Source: DASUPK01 sp963743575
GTDB taxonomy: Bacteria; Actinomycetota; Thermoleophilia; Solirubrobacterales; 70-9
NCBI GenBank assembly: GCA_963743575.1
Contig: CAVUQC010000007.1
Coordinates: forward strand, 434,001-498,000
DNA: 64,000 nt
Reading direction: 5' to 3'
Under the pieces are notes generated by a model. That model saw only the letters and a list, made by a program, of their open reading frames with translations, was not told the DNA's origin and searched no databases. Position numbers and translations under genes: made by a program. This document shows, piece after piece, positions 41,941-50,516 of the stretch (position 1 is its first letter; each line of letters begins with the position of its first letter).

Positions 41941-42866
41941 GAGGATCCCACCTCAGCCGGCCCCGCACGCGAAGCGGAGGAGCCGGCTTTGATGCCGGGC
42001 AGGCCGAGGAGCTCGCGAGCCTCCGGAACGGTCGCAGCGCGGCGCCCCACATCCTCGGCCATCTGTCGGGCCTTGGCGATCAGCTCACCGTTCGACTTGG
42101 CCATCTCCCCGTCGGGGAGGTAGAGGTTGTCCTCGAGCCCGGCGCGGACATTGCCGCCCAGGTTGAGCGACGCCGCGAGCAGCTTCCACTGGTCGCGCGA
42201 GACCCCGATCACCTGCCAGTTGTTCTGGCCGTCGGCGCCGCCGGGAATCTGCTCGGACATGAAGGCCACGTTCCGCGCGTTCGGCCGGATGCCGCCGTTC
42301 ACGCCCATCACCAGAGAGATCTGGAGAGGCGGCTCGAGCAGGCCCATATCGAGATATGGGTCGAGGTTCGCGACGTGCCCGGCGTCGAAGCACTCGTGCT
42401 CGGGTTGGATCCCGAGCTCGTTCATCTCGGTGAGGAACTGCGTGATCGTGTCGAAGCTGTTCTCGAAGACGGCCTTGAAGACGAAGTTCTTGCGGCGGCG
42501 CGAGTACTTCGCGTAGTTCATCGAGCTCATGTTGAGAGCGGCGACGTCTGGCCGAAGGGCGCGGAGGTACTCGAGCCGCTTCTCGATCGGCACTCCGATG
42601 GCTCCGGTCGAGTAGTTGATGATCACGTCGTCGACCTCCGCCCTGATCGCCTCGGTGATCGCCTGAAAGTCCTCTATCTCGTACGACGGCGTGCCGTCGG
42701 GGGTGCGAGCGTGGATGTGGATCTGCGAGGCGCCCTCGTCAACCGAGCGTCGCGCCTCCGCCGCGTACTCCTCGGGCGTGTAGGGGATCGCCGGGCACTG
42801 GTCGCGGTTGGCGATCGCCCCCGAGATCGAGTTGCTGATGATCACGGGGTCTTCGAAGCGGCTCAT
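41937..42866 (-). CDS. BKACE family beta-keto acid cleavage enzyme
   Basis: A 309-aa BKACE (formerly DUF849) TIM-barrel: IISNSISGAIANRDQCPAIPYTPEEYA at the start, the zinc histidines in IHIHART, NYSTGA, and NMSSMNYAK. These enzymes cleave a beta-keto acid with acetyl-CoA to acetoacetate and a new acyl-CoA. Its neighbours (CoA-transferase, enoyl-CoA hydratase, carboxylase) fit a degradative CoA-thioester route. The ATG overlaps the upstream small gene in an ATGA. Substrate not predictable. Confidence 0.92.
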   Translation of the reverse strand: MSRFEDPVIISNSISGAIANRDQCPAIPYTPEEYAAEARRSVDEGASQIHIHARTPDGTPSYEIEDFQAITEAIRAEVDDVIINYSTGAIGVPIEKRLEYLRALRPDVAALNMSSMNYAKYSRRRKNFVFKAVFENSFDTITQFLTEMNELGIQPEHECFDAGHVANLDPYLDMGLLEPPLQISLVMGVNGGIRPNARNVAFMSEQIPGGADGQNNWQVIGVSRDQWKLLAASLNLGGNVRAGLEDNLYLPDGEMAKSNGELIAKARQMAEDVGRRAATVPEARELLGLPGIKAGSSASRAGPAEVGSS

Positions 42867-43141
42867 GCGGCCTCCTTCAGGTTCGGAGCGGACCCACTGA
42901 CCTCGTCGATCAGGGTGTCGAGATCGCCTCGCAGGGCTTCGTCGCCGTCGTTCAGGACGATCGTGTAGTCCATCTGGTTGCGGGTGCTGATGGTGATCTT
43001 GTCGTCGCCGGCGTCAATCCCGGTGATCTCCTGCGCGTGGACGCGCTGGGCGTCGCGGTGACCGAAGAGCTCCAGCACGCGGCCGTCGAACGAGACGATC
43101 GTGGCGCGGAGTACGACCTCGACCCGCTGGTCGGCGCTCAT
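42863..43141 (-). CDS. small SFDG-motif protein 1 (92 aa)
   Basis: I do not recognise a named family. The 92-aa product starts with a beta-rich stretch TIVSFDGRVLELFGHRD and continues RVHAQEITGIDAGDDKITIST, ending in APNLKEAA. The SFDG-x-V-x-E-x-x-G core is repeated in the next two genes, and the pattern recalls PH-like small domains (DUF4429-type), which is a weak comparison. It overlaps BKACE and the second copy by 4 nt each, so it is certainly translated with the operon. No signal peptide or membrane segment. Confidence 0.8.
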   Translation of the reverse strand: MSADQRVEVVLRATIVSFDGRVLELFGHRDAQRVHAQEITGIDAGDDKITISTRNQMDYTIVLNDGDEALRGDLDTLIDEVSGSAPNLKEAA

Positions 43142-43437
43142 CTCGGCCCGCGCTCCTCGATGGCCGCCTGCATCGCGCCGGCCAGCTCCTGCAGCGCGAC
43201 CATCTCGTCGTCGCTCGGCTTGATCGGGAGCTGAATTCCGTACGAGTCGCCCTTTGCGGGGTTGCTCAACACGTTCAGGTAGCTGCCGTCCAGCTCCACC
43301 TCGTCGATCAGCTCGATCGGCATGCGGTACGCGGCGGTGTCGGCGAAGCCGAGCGCCTCGAAGACCTGACCGTCGAAGCTGACCACTCCCGCGTGCGCGA
43401 CGTTCTCGTTGGCGAGGACGACCCTGACGCCGCTCAT
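43138..43437 (-). CDS. small SFDG-motif protein 2 (99 aa)
   Basis: A 99-aa protein of unknown function, paralogous to its neighbours through GVVSFDGQVFEALGFAD followed by RMPIELIDEVELDG. It has a longer C-terminal helix (SDDEMVALQELAGAMQAAIEER) absent from the others. ATGA overlap downstream and TGATG overlap upstream tie it to the operon. Probably cytosolic. Confidence 0.8.
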   Translation of the reverse strand: MSGVRVVLANENVAHAGVVSFDGQVFEALGFADTAAYRMPIELIDEVELDGSYLNVLSNPAKGDSYGIQLPIKPSDDEMVALQELAGAMQAAIEERGPR

Positions 43438-43601
43438 CAGCCCTTCTCCAGGTTCGGCGCCGCCGCCCGGACCTCGATCTTCTCCAGCATCGCGACGTGG
43501 GCGCGCATCGGGCGGTCGAGGCTGTAGCCGAACGACTCGACCACCTCTCCATCGAAGGAGAGCACCCCCAGGCTGGTGACCACGGTGAGCCGCTCGCTCA
43601 T
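43437..43601 (-). CDS. small SFDG-motif protein 3 (54 aa)
   Basis: A 54-aa gene. The product has GVLSFDGEVVESFGYSL, then RAHVAMLEKIEV, then AAPNLEKG. It resembles copy 1 with the middle removed: the same N-terminal motif and the same APNL ending. The ATG overlaps the SnoaL stop in an ATGA and its stop shares TGATG with copy 2, so the reading is well supported although the protein is very short. Function unknown. Confidence 0.72.
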   Translation of the reverse strand: MSERLTVVTSLGVLSFDGEVVESFGYSLDRPMRAHVAMLEKIEVRAAAPNLEKG

Positions 43602-44005
43602 GCCGGCGTGCTCTCCTCGAACGCGGTTTGAGCTGCGGATTCCTCGAGGAAGCTCTGCATTCGCGCGATCCGATCGCCCTGGAACCAGAGGACCGTGTAG
43701 ATCGGTTGGTCGAGCTCGAGCTCGCTGCTTCGGCCCTTGGCGGTGAGCCGTCCAGTCCCCATCACCCGTCCGCCGGCTTCGCGTAAATCATCGGCACTGA
43801 TCCGGAAGGTCTCCCATGTCTCGTCCAGGTCGGCCCAGAAACGGCGGACCGCGTCGTGGCCCTTGATCGAACCGCCCTCGACGGCGGCGGCGATGGCCGG
43901 GACGAACTCGAAGTCGGGTGTCGTCAGCTCGAGCATCCCGTCGAAGTCGCCAGCCGCCCAGCGCTCATAGCCCCGGCGGGCGACATCCAACGGTGCCTCG
44001 TTCAT
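43598..44005 (-). CDS. SnoaL/NTF2-like protein
   Basis: A 135-aa protein of the NTF2-like superfamily: DVARRGYERWAAGDFDGMLELTTPDFEF at the start, GGSIKGHDAVRRFWADL, and the terminal sheet YTVLWFQGDRIARMQSF. Members are small isomerases, hydrolases or binding proteins. It overlaps the carboxylase gene and SFDG protein 3 in ATGA junctions. Its role in the operon is unknown. Confidence 0.87.
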   Translation of the reverse strand: MNEAPLDVARRGYERWAAGDFDGMLELTTPDFEFVPAIAAAVEGGSIKGHDAVRRFWADLDETWETFRISADDLREAGGRVMGTGRLTAKGRSSELELDQPIYTVLWFQGDRIARMQSFLEESAAQTAFEESTPA

Positions 44006-45639
44006 ACCGGCATCACCCCGTGCTTCTTCCAGGGGCGCTCGACCCGCTTGTCGGCGGCCATGCGCAGGCCGCGGATGATCGTCGGCCGCGTCTCGCGCGG
44101 GTCGATGATGTCGTCGATCATCGCGTTGCCGGCCGGGATGTACGGGTCGATCTGCTCGCGGACCGCCTCGAGCATCTTCTCCCGGGTCTCCTCCGGATTG
44201 TCCGAAGCTTCGATCGCCGAGCGGCCGATGATGTTGACCGCGCCCTCGGCACCCATCACCGAGATCTCGGCCGACGGCCAGGCGACGATCAGGTCGGGCT
44301 CGTACGCCTTGCCGTTCATCACGTAGTAGCCGGCGCCGTAGGCCTTGCGGACCACCACGGTCACCTTCGGCACCGTGGCACGGGAGACGGCGTAGAGCAT
44401 CTTCGCGCCGTGACGAATGATCCCCGCGTGCTCCACCTTCGAGCCGACCATGAACCCCGGCACGTCCTGGAGGAAGACCAGCGGGATGTTGAACGCGTCG
44501 CAGAGGTTGATGAAGCGCGCGGCCTTGTCGGCGGAGTCGTTCTCGAGGATGCCGCCCAGCTGCTTCGGCTGGTTGGCGACGATGCCCACCGGCTGGCCGC
44601 CGAAGCGAGCGAGGCAGGTGATGATCGTCTTCGCGAACTTGGGCTTGATGTCGAAATAGACCCCGTCGTCGACGATCTCGCGGATCACGTCGTACATGTC
44701 GTACGGGTGCCGCGGCGACTCGGGGACGATGTCCAGCAGCTTCTCGGACATCCGGTCCTCCGCGTCCTTGGCCTCTACGACGGGCGGCATCTCTTCGCAG
44801 TTCGCCGGGAAGTAGGAGAGGTAGTCCTTGACGACCTGGATGCACTCCTCGTCGTCCTTCACCTCGAGATCGCCGACGCCGGACTTCCGGCAGTGCACCC
44901 TGGCGCCCCCCAGGTCCTCCATGGAGATGTCCTCACCGGTGACGGCCTTGGTCAGGTGGGGGCCGGCCAGCGCCATGGCGCCATGGCCCACCACCATCGG
45001 CACGAAGTCGGAGAGGGCCGGGATGTAGGCCGTCCCGGCGGCACAGGGCCCGAGCATCGCCGCGACCATCGGGATCACTCCCGACATCACGACCTCCTCC
45101 TGGAAGAGGTGGCCGGAGCCCGCGAAGAGCGAGCCCGCCGCCTCCTGGATGCGGGCGCCGGCGGAGTCGAGCAGCCAGATGAACGGCATCCGCTTCGAGA
45201 GGGCCATCTCACGCAGACGCCCGACCTTGAGCTCGCCGGTCATCCCCATGGAGCCGGCCATCACGGTGAAGTCGTAGGCGGCGATGCAGCAGCGACGGCC
45301 GTCGACGTCGCCCCAGCCGGTGACCACGCCGTCGGCGGGAGCATCCCGGCCCTCCATGTTGCGCTGTGAGAAATGCGGGCGGCCGTGGATGCCGAGCTCC
45401 ACGAAGGAGCCGGGGTCGCAGAGCAGGTCGATCCGCTCGCGGGCGGTGAGCTTGCCGCGTTCATGCTGCACGGCGATCTTCTCCTCGCCGCCGCCGAGCT
45501 TCGCCTTCTCACGACGGGAGTGGACGTCCTCGGTGAGGGCCTTCATTCCGGTCTCCTCACCCCCCTCGACCTGGTCCGGGGCCTCGGGTGCCTCGCCCTG
45601 GTGCTGTTGTGAAGCCTTGGTCTCGTCGGCGGCTGCCAT
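44002..45639 (-). CDS. acyl-CoA carboxylase carboxyltransferase (beta) subunit
   Basis: A 545-aa protein of the propionyl/methylcrotonyl-CoA carboxylase beta family with two crotonase-like halves. Blocks include KLTARERIDLLCDPGSFVE, DSAGARIQE, GPCAAGTAY, PLVFLQDVPGFMVG and RKAYGAGYYVMNG. The ~50-residue N-terminal extension is low complexity. It transfers CO2 from carboxybiotin to an acyl-CoA, or the reverse. No biotin carboxylase or carrier is in the window. Start shares TGATG with the hydratase stop. Confidence 0.92.
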   Translation of the reverse strand: MAAADETKASQQHQGEAPEAPDQVEGGEETGMKALTEDVHSRREKAKLGGGEEKIAVQHERGKLTARERIDLLCDPGSFVELGIHGRPHFSQRNMEGRDAPADGVVTGWGDVDGRRCCIAAYDFTVMAGSMGMTGELKVGRLREMALSKRMPFIWLLDSAGARIQEAAGSLFAGSGHLFQEEVVMSGVIPMVAAMLGPCAAGTAYIPALSDFVPMVVGHGAMALAGPHLTKAVTGEDISMEDLGGARVHCRKSGVGDLEVKDDEECIQVVKDYLSYFPANCEEMPPVVEAKDAEDRMSEKLLDIVPESPRHPYDMYDVIREIVDDGVYFDIKPKFAKTIITCLARFGGQPVGIVANQPKQLGGILENDSADKAARFINLCDAFNIPLVFLQDVPGFMVGSKVEHAGIIRHGAKMLYAVSRATVPKVTVVVRKAYGAGYYVMNGKAYEPDLIVAWPSAEISVMGAEGAVNIIGRSAIEASDNPEETREKMLEAVREQIDPYIPAGNAMIDDIIDPRETRPTIIRGLRMAADKRVERPWKKHGVMPV

Positions 45640-46418
45640 CAACGCCCCTTCCATTCGGGCTCGCGCTTCTCGAAGAACGCCTTGACGCCCTCCTGAATGT
45701 CCTCCGTGGTGAAGGTGAGCGAAAGCTGTGAGCGCAGGAACTCGAGCGCGTCGTCCAGCGCCATGTCCTGCTGCCGGTACATCGCGTCGTGGCCGAGGCG
45801 CATCAGCACCGGGCTCTTCGAAGCGAGCTTGGCCGCCCACTCGTCGACCGCGGCCTGAAACTCGCCCTCGGGAACAACCTTGTTGGCCAACCCGTACTCG
45901 ACCGCCTGCTCCGCCGAAATCTGCTCGCCGAGGAGCATCATCTCGTTGACCTTCTTCCGCGGGACGTTGCGATAGATGACCGACATGATCATGTACGGGA
46001 ACGCGCCCACGTTGATCTCCGGCGTCCCGAAGCGCGCCCCCTCCTTGGCGATCAGCAGGTCGCAGGACAGCGCCAGGCCCATGCCGCCCGCCAGGACGTG
46101 GCCATTCGCGGCGCAGAGCGAGGGCTTGCCGAGCCGGGGCATCAGCCTGAAGAACTCGAGGAAGAGGTCGGAGGCGAAGTGCTTCTCCACGAGCGGCGCA
46201 TCCGCGGCGAACCCGCCGAGGTCCGCGCCGGCGCAGAAGACCTTCTCGCCCGCGCCGGTGAGGACGACGGCGCGCACAGCCTCATCGTCGCGGGCCGACT
46301 TCATGGCCTCGACGAGCGCCGCGAGCAGCTCGCCGTTCAAGGCGTTGCGCTGGTCGGGACGGTTGAGGGTCACGGTCGCGACCCCGTCGTTCACCTCGTA
46401 GAGCAGCTCATCGGCCAT
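45639..46418 (-). CDS. enoyl-CoA hydratase/isomerase
   Basis: A 259-aa crotonase: TLNRPDQRNALNGELLAAL, GAGEKVFCAGADLGGF (oxyanion hole), and AANGHVLAGGMGLALSCDLLIA followed by FGTPEINVG with the catalytic glutamate region. It hydrates an enoyl-CoA or acts on a related ester. It is the first gene of the ten-gene minus-strand operon and has a -10 TAGGGT eight bases before its ATG with no Shine-Dalgarno. Confidence 0.93.
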   Translation of the reverse strand: MADELLYEVNDGVATVTLNRPDQRNALNGELLAALVEAMKSARDDEAVRAVVLTGAGEKVFCAGADLGGFAADAPLVEKHFASDLFLEFFRLMPRLGKPSLCAANGHVLAGGMGLALSCDLLIAKEGARFGTPEINVGAFPYMIMSVIYRNVPRKKVNEMMLLGEQISAEQAVEYGLANKVVPEGEFQAAVDEWAAKLASKSPVLMRLGHDAMYRQQDMALDDALEFLRSQLSLTFTTEDIQEGVKAFFEKREPEWKGR

Positions 46419-46426
46419 CGGCGGCC

Positions 46427-46432
46427 ACCCTA
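46427..46432 (-). promoter_or_regulatory. -10 box TAGGGT of the CoA-ester operon (leaderless)
   Basis: On the minus strand TAGGGT ends eight bases before the enoyl-CoA hydratase ATG; it is the only clear promoter for the ten genes down to 39332. Confidence 0.5.
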
Positions 46433-46449
46433 GTGGAAAGTGAAGCAAA

Positions 46450-46477
46450 TGGGAAGTGCTACGTCTTACTGTCCACT
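46450..46477. promoter_or_regulatory. 28-bp element shared with the acyl-CoA dehydrogenase promoter
   Basis: Begins TGGGAAGT and ends TCCACT, with GTCTTAC between; about 21 of 28 positions match the element at 52069. It lies in the 138-bp gap between the enoyl-CoA hydratase operon and the divergent MMPL gene. Possibly a common operator. Confidence 0.3.
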
Positions 46478-46541
46478 GCTGCACGGGCATTCATCCAGCG
46501 TCTACGAAAAATCCCGCTAGGCACTTACCCGGTACCCCGCG

Positions 46542-46547
46542 TAGGAT
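46542..46547 (+). promoter_or_regulatory. -10 box TAGGAT of the first MMPL gene
   Basis: TAGGAT ends nine bases before the GTG start; no Shine-Dalgarno is present. The same hexamer precedes the epimerase at 38354. Confidence 0.45.
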
Positions 46548-46556
46548 CGACCCTCA

Positions 46557-48614
46557 GTGCGGAAGTTGGGGCAGTTCGCTTATCGCAGGAGGAGAGGGCT
46601 GACGCTCGTTGCCGGGCTCGTCGCCCTCGTCAGCGCGCTCGGAGGCAGAACCGTCTTCGACAACGTCAAGCCGTTCGGCTTCCAGGATCCGGCGTCACAG
46701 AGCTCGCACGCGTACAGGGAGCTTCAGGATGCCACCGGCCAGCGGCCGATTCCCGAGGTGGAGATCCTGATCGAGCCGCGATCCGGCGATCTTGGCGCCG
46801 AAGCCCGCCGGGCCGCGGCGAGGCTGCAGACGGTTCCTGGGATCCGCCGGCTTGTCACCCCTCTCTCGGATCCACACCTTGTCTCGACGGACGGCCGCGA
46901 GGCCCTACTGCTCGCCTACATCTCCTCCGACGTCAACGACATCTCGAGCGTCGGGGCGACGGTAAAGGACCGCTTCGCGGGAGATCCCGACGTCAAGGTG
47001 GGCGGTGCCGCGGTCACGGTCGACGAGCTGACCAAGACGACGCAGGACGACCTGCAGCGCATCGAGCTGTTCGCGCTGCCCCTGCTACTTCTGCTCTCAC
47101 TGGTCGTATTCCGAGGACTGATCGCTGCCCTCCTGCCGGTCGTCGTGGGAGCACTATCGATCCTGACCAGCCTCCTTCTGCTGAACGCGCTGACACCACT
47201 GGTCGACATCGACACCTTCGCCATCAACATCGTCACCGGACTCGGTCTGGGACTCGCCATCGACTACAGCCTCTTCCTCGTCACCCGTTTCAGGGAAGAG
47301 CTCAAGACGAAGGACACGATCGAAGCGACGCTGGTGGCCACCACCGCGGCGATGGGACGGATGATCGTCTTCAGCGGCCTGACGGTCGCAGTCTCGCTGG
47401 TCTCGCTGTGCATCTTCCCCCAGCGTTTCCTCTACTCAATCGGGATCGGCGGGGCACTCGTGGCGCTGATGTCCGCGGCCGTGTGCCTGCTTTTCCTGCC
47501 GGCGGTGCTGGCGCTGCTCGGGACCAAGGTGAACGCCCTGGCTCCGCCGGCGCTGCAGGGGGATCCCAGCGGACGGCGATGGTTCGCACTCGCCCGGTTC
47601 GTGCTCGGTCATCCCGTCAGCGTGGCCCTCGTGGCAATCGCCATCATGGTGATCGCCGGACTGCCGATCCTGCGGGTCGAGCTGACCCAGGCAAACGCGC
47701 GGATCCTGCCCCGCTCCGCGAGTGCCCGCCAGGTCGACGACGCCGTCGCAAAGCAATTTGCGTCTAACCCGGCGGATCGCATCGTCGTGGTCACCCCGAA
47801 CCGGCCGGCGGCCCGCTCTGCTGCTCGCCAACTCAGCGGAGATCAGGCGGTTTCGACCGTGGAACAGCCAATTCGGGTCGGACGGGGAGTGTTTCGTGTC
47901 GACGCGCTGCTGGCGGTCGATCCGTATTCGAATGTGGCCCTCGACGCGGTGCGGAACGCCCGGAGCGAGCCCTGGGCGAAGAGGGCGCTGATCGCGGGAG
48001 CACCGGCTGAGCTGGTCGATCAGAGGCACAGCCTGGCCACACACCTACCGCTGGCCCTGGGGTTCATCGTTCTCTCCACGGTCTTGATCCTGTTCCTTAT
48101 GACCGGCTCCGCCGTGTTGCCACTGATCGCTTTGGTGATGAACACCCTCACAGTGAGCGTCGCGTTCGGGGTCCTGGTGTTCGTCTTCCAGGACGGGCGT
48201 TTCGAAAGCACGCTCGACTACATGAGCCAGTCTGCGCTCGACACATCCATGCCGATTCTGCTTTTCGCTGTGGTGTTCGGCCTATCCACCGACTACGGCG
48301 TATTTCTGTTTCAACGGATCGGGGAAGCTCGCCGGCGTGCCGACACCGAGGACGCGGCGATCGCCGACGGACTGGTCTCGAGCGGCCGAGTGATCACCGC
48401 TGCGGCCCTGCTGTTCGCCGTGGCGATGGGAGCGTTCGTCTTCTCGGACCTGATCTACGTGAAGGAGGTGGCCGTCGGGGCGGCGGTCGCGGTACTCGTC
48501 GACGCGACGATTGTCAGGGCATTCCTCCTGCCCGCCATCCTCGGCTTGCTCGGCGAGGCCGCCTGGTGGTCTCCGCGGTGGCTTGGCCGCCGGGGGCAGG
48601 CCAAGCTCAGCTGA
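46557..48614 (+). CDS. MMPL/RND family transporter
   Basis: A 685-aa membrane protein with the internal duplication of RND/MMPL exporters: an N-terminal helix, a large extracytoplasmic loop (about 40-165), six helices, a second loop (about 370-490) and six more helices. The GxxxDY motifs of helices 4 and 10 are present (GLAIDYSLFLVTRF and GLSTDYGVFLFQR), so proton coupling is likely intact. MMPL proteins export lipids or hydrophobic compounds. No lipid synthase gene is adjacent, so the cargo is unknown. Confidence 0.92.
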   Translation: MRKLGQFAYRRRRGLTLVAGLVALVSALGGRTVFDNVKPFGFQDPASQSSHAYRELQDATGQRPIPEVEILIEPRSGDLGAEARRAAARLQTVPGIRRLVTPLSDPHLVSTDGREALLLAYISSDVNDISSVGATVKDRFAGDPDVKVGGAAVTVDELTKTTQDDLQRIELFALPLLLLLSLVVFRGLIAALLPVVVGALSILTSLLLLNALTPLVDIDTFAINIVTGLGLGLAIDYSLFLVTRFREELKTKDTIEATLVATTAAMGRMIVFSGLTVAVSLVSLCIFPQRFLYSIGIGGALVALMSAAVCLLFLPAVLALLGTKVNALAPPALQGDPSGRRWFALARFVLGHPVSVALVAIAIMVIAGLPILRVELTQANARILPRSASARQVDDAVAKQFASNPADRIVVVTPNRPAARSAARQLSGDQAVSTVEQPIRVGRGVFRVDALLAVDPYSNVALDAVRNARSEPWAKRALIAGAPAELVDQRHSLATHLPLALGFIVLSTVLILFLMTGSAVLPLIALVMNTLTVSVAFGVLVFVFQDGRFESTLDYMSQSALDTSMPILLFAVVFGLSTDYGVFLFQRIGEARRRADTEDAAIADGLVSSGRVITAAALLFAVAMGAFVFSDLIYVKEVAVGAAVAVLVDATIVRAFLLPAILGLLGEAAWWSPRWLGRRGQAKLS

Positions 48615-50352
48615 CGGGAATACCGACTCGGTCGATGGCGTGGAGGAATGCCTCGACGACCGCGCCTGAAAACTGCGTGCCGGCGCCGTTCAGGAGCTCC
48701 TCGCGTGCACGGTCCGGGCCAATCGCCGGGCGGTACACCCGGTCGCTGATCATCGCTTCGTAGGCATCTCCGATGGAGAGGATGGACGCCTCAATCGGAA
48801 TCTCGTCCTTGGTCAGGCCGAGCGGGTAGCCGCTGCCGTCGGGTCGTTCGTGGTGGGCGAGAATCCACTCGCGCACGTCATCGAGCTCGCTGCTCGAGAG
48901 CATCCGGGCCCCAAGCTCCGGATGGCGCCTCATCTGCTGCATCTCGTCAGTCGTCAGGGGGCCCGGCTTGCAGAGAATTGAGTCAGGCACGCCGATCTTG
49001 CCGATGTCATGAAGGATTCCCGCGAGCCTGAGGCGTTCGACGCGATCCTCTTCGAATCCGAGCTCCTGGGCCATCACCTCGCACAGGCGGCCTACGGTCT
49101 GGCTGTGCTTCGCCGTTCCGGAGTCGCGCTGATCGAGTGCCTCGGCGAGGCTCAGCACCGTCGCCAGATGTGCCTGGGTCTCGACGTTCCGACGCCCGCT
49201 TACCGCGCCCAGGACGGTGGTGACCTCGGGGCTGTAGATCACCGCCCGGTCGCGCCCGAGGGCCTTTGCTGCATGCAGTGCACGGTCCGCCGCGGCCGTA
49301 AATGTCTCGAGATCGCCGCCGTGATCCGGGAAGACCGCCACTCCTGCCGAGGCGCTCAACTTCATGCCGGGCGCCGCCGAGGTCTCGCGGATCTTGTCGA
49401 GGAGCTCCTCGGCGAATAGGAAGGCCTGGTGCTGGTTCGTCTCCGGCAGGACGACCGCGAACTCCTCGCCGCCGGACCTCGAGACGAAATCCATTCGGCG
49501 CCCGGCCTCATCGAGCAAGTTCGACACCTGGCGAAGGGCCCTGTCCCCGCCGGCGAGTCCGAGGCTCTCATTGATGCGCTTGAAGCGGTCCAGGTCGAGG
49601 ACGATGAGGCTCACCGGGCGCCCGTGGGGCTGGGCACGATCGATCTCGCTCTCCAGCACTTCATGCAAGGCGACGCGGTTCGGCATCCCGGTCAGCGGAT
49701 CGGTACGAGCGGCATCGGTGAGGCGCGCGAGGAGCTTCTCCACCCTGCCTCGCAAGTAGGTCAGCAGGGTCGCGGCCGTGACCAGCGTTCCAACCGTGAT
49801 CACGATGTGGTGGATCACGACGTTCGTGCCACCCGGGGGGTCGATCGGGGTGATGGCGATGACCACCCCGTAGTTCGCGAGCGCCCAGATCACGTTGAGG
49901 GCCGCGTCCTTGTTGGTGATGGGGAAGTAGAAGACGTACAGCCCGACCCATACATAGAAGAGGGCGTACCCGCTGGTGGCATCGCCGCTGAAATGAACCG
50001 CGAAGGACGTCATCAACGTCGCGAGCGCCGGCCCAAGCCGCAGGAGCCAGAATGGAATGCGCCCAGCCGTCCGGAACATCCAGGCGGCCCAGATCAGTGC
50101 CAGGGCGTCGACCGCCAGGATCGCTGACACGTTGAAATACGCCGGATGGGGCAGCAGCACGCCGACTGCTGAGATCACGGCCGCTCCGGCGCCGAGATAC
50201 GCCTGGGCCAGCGCAATTGGGCGGGCTGCGGCGGGGCCTGCAAGCAACTCCTGCGGCTTATGCGACCGCAGGCGTCGGTCGTTCAACCGGTCCGAAGACT
50301 TCTCAGCCTCGGGATCCGGCGGCACACCTCCCACTGCTGCAACTAGCCCCAT
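48607..50352 (-). CDS. membrane GGDEF / HD-GYP bifunctional c-di-GMP protein
   Basis: A 581-aa protein: five to six N-terminal transmembrane segments (about 45-205), a GGDEF domain (about 213-365) with active GGEEF and an RxxD inhibitory site (RRMD) five residues before it, then an HD-GYP domain (about 385-575) with LHDIGKIGVP and HHERPDGSGYP. Both catalytic motifs are intact, so it could both make and degrade c-di-GMP. The stop overlaps the end of the convergent MMPL gene by 8 nt. Confidence 0.92.
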   Translation of the reverse strand: MGLVAAVGGVPPDPEAEKSSDRLNDRRLRSHKPQELLAGPAAARPIALAQAYLGAGAAVISAVGVLLPHPAYFNVSAILAVDALALIWAAWMFRTAGRIPFWLLRLGPALATLMTSFAVHFSGDATSGYALFYVWVGLYVFYFPITNKDAALNVIWALANYGVVIAITPIDPPGGTNVVIHHIVITVGTLVTAATLLTYLRGRVEKLLARLTDAARTDPLTGMPNRVALHEVLESEIDRAQPHGRPVSLIVLDLDRFKRINESLGLAGGDRALRQVSNLLDEAGRRMDFVSRSGGEEFAVVLPETNQHQAFLFAEELLDKIRETSAAPGMKLSASAGVAVFPDHGGDLETFTAAADRALHAAKALGRDRAVIYSPEVTTVLGAVSGRRNVETQAHLATVLSLAEALDQRDSGTAKHSQTVGRLCEVMAQELGFEEDRVERLRLAGILHDIGKIGVPDSILCKPGPLTTDEMQQMRRHPELGARMLSSSELDDVREWILAHHERPDGSGYPLGLTKDEIPIEASILSIGDAYEAMISDRVYRPAIGPDRAREELLNGAGTQFSGAVVEAFLHAIDRVGIPVS

Positions 50353-50401
50353 GGATTACTGAAGAGTTTCGGCGCACATTGGACACTTTTCGAGAGCAGA
50401 A

Positions 50402-50413
50402 TTCGGTACCGAA
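50402..50413. promoter_or_regulatory. perfect 12-bp palindrome TTCGGTACCGAA
   Basis: Located in the 164-bp gap between the GGDEF/HD-GYP start and the P450 stop, 50 nt upstream of the GGDEF/HD-GYP ATG. The gap is less GC-rich than its flanks and shows no gene. Plausibly an operator for the signalling gene. Confidence 0.4.
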
Positions 50414-50516
50414 CCATTTTGCCCCATTTTCACGGACCCCGAGCCACCTTGAACTGGGGTGAGACGCGGGGTTCAGCCCGTTGGGGCGCACGGTTTCAGC
50501 CGCTAATGGGTTACTT

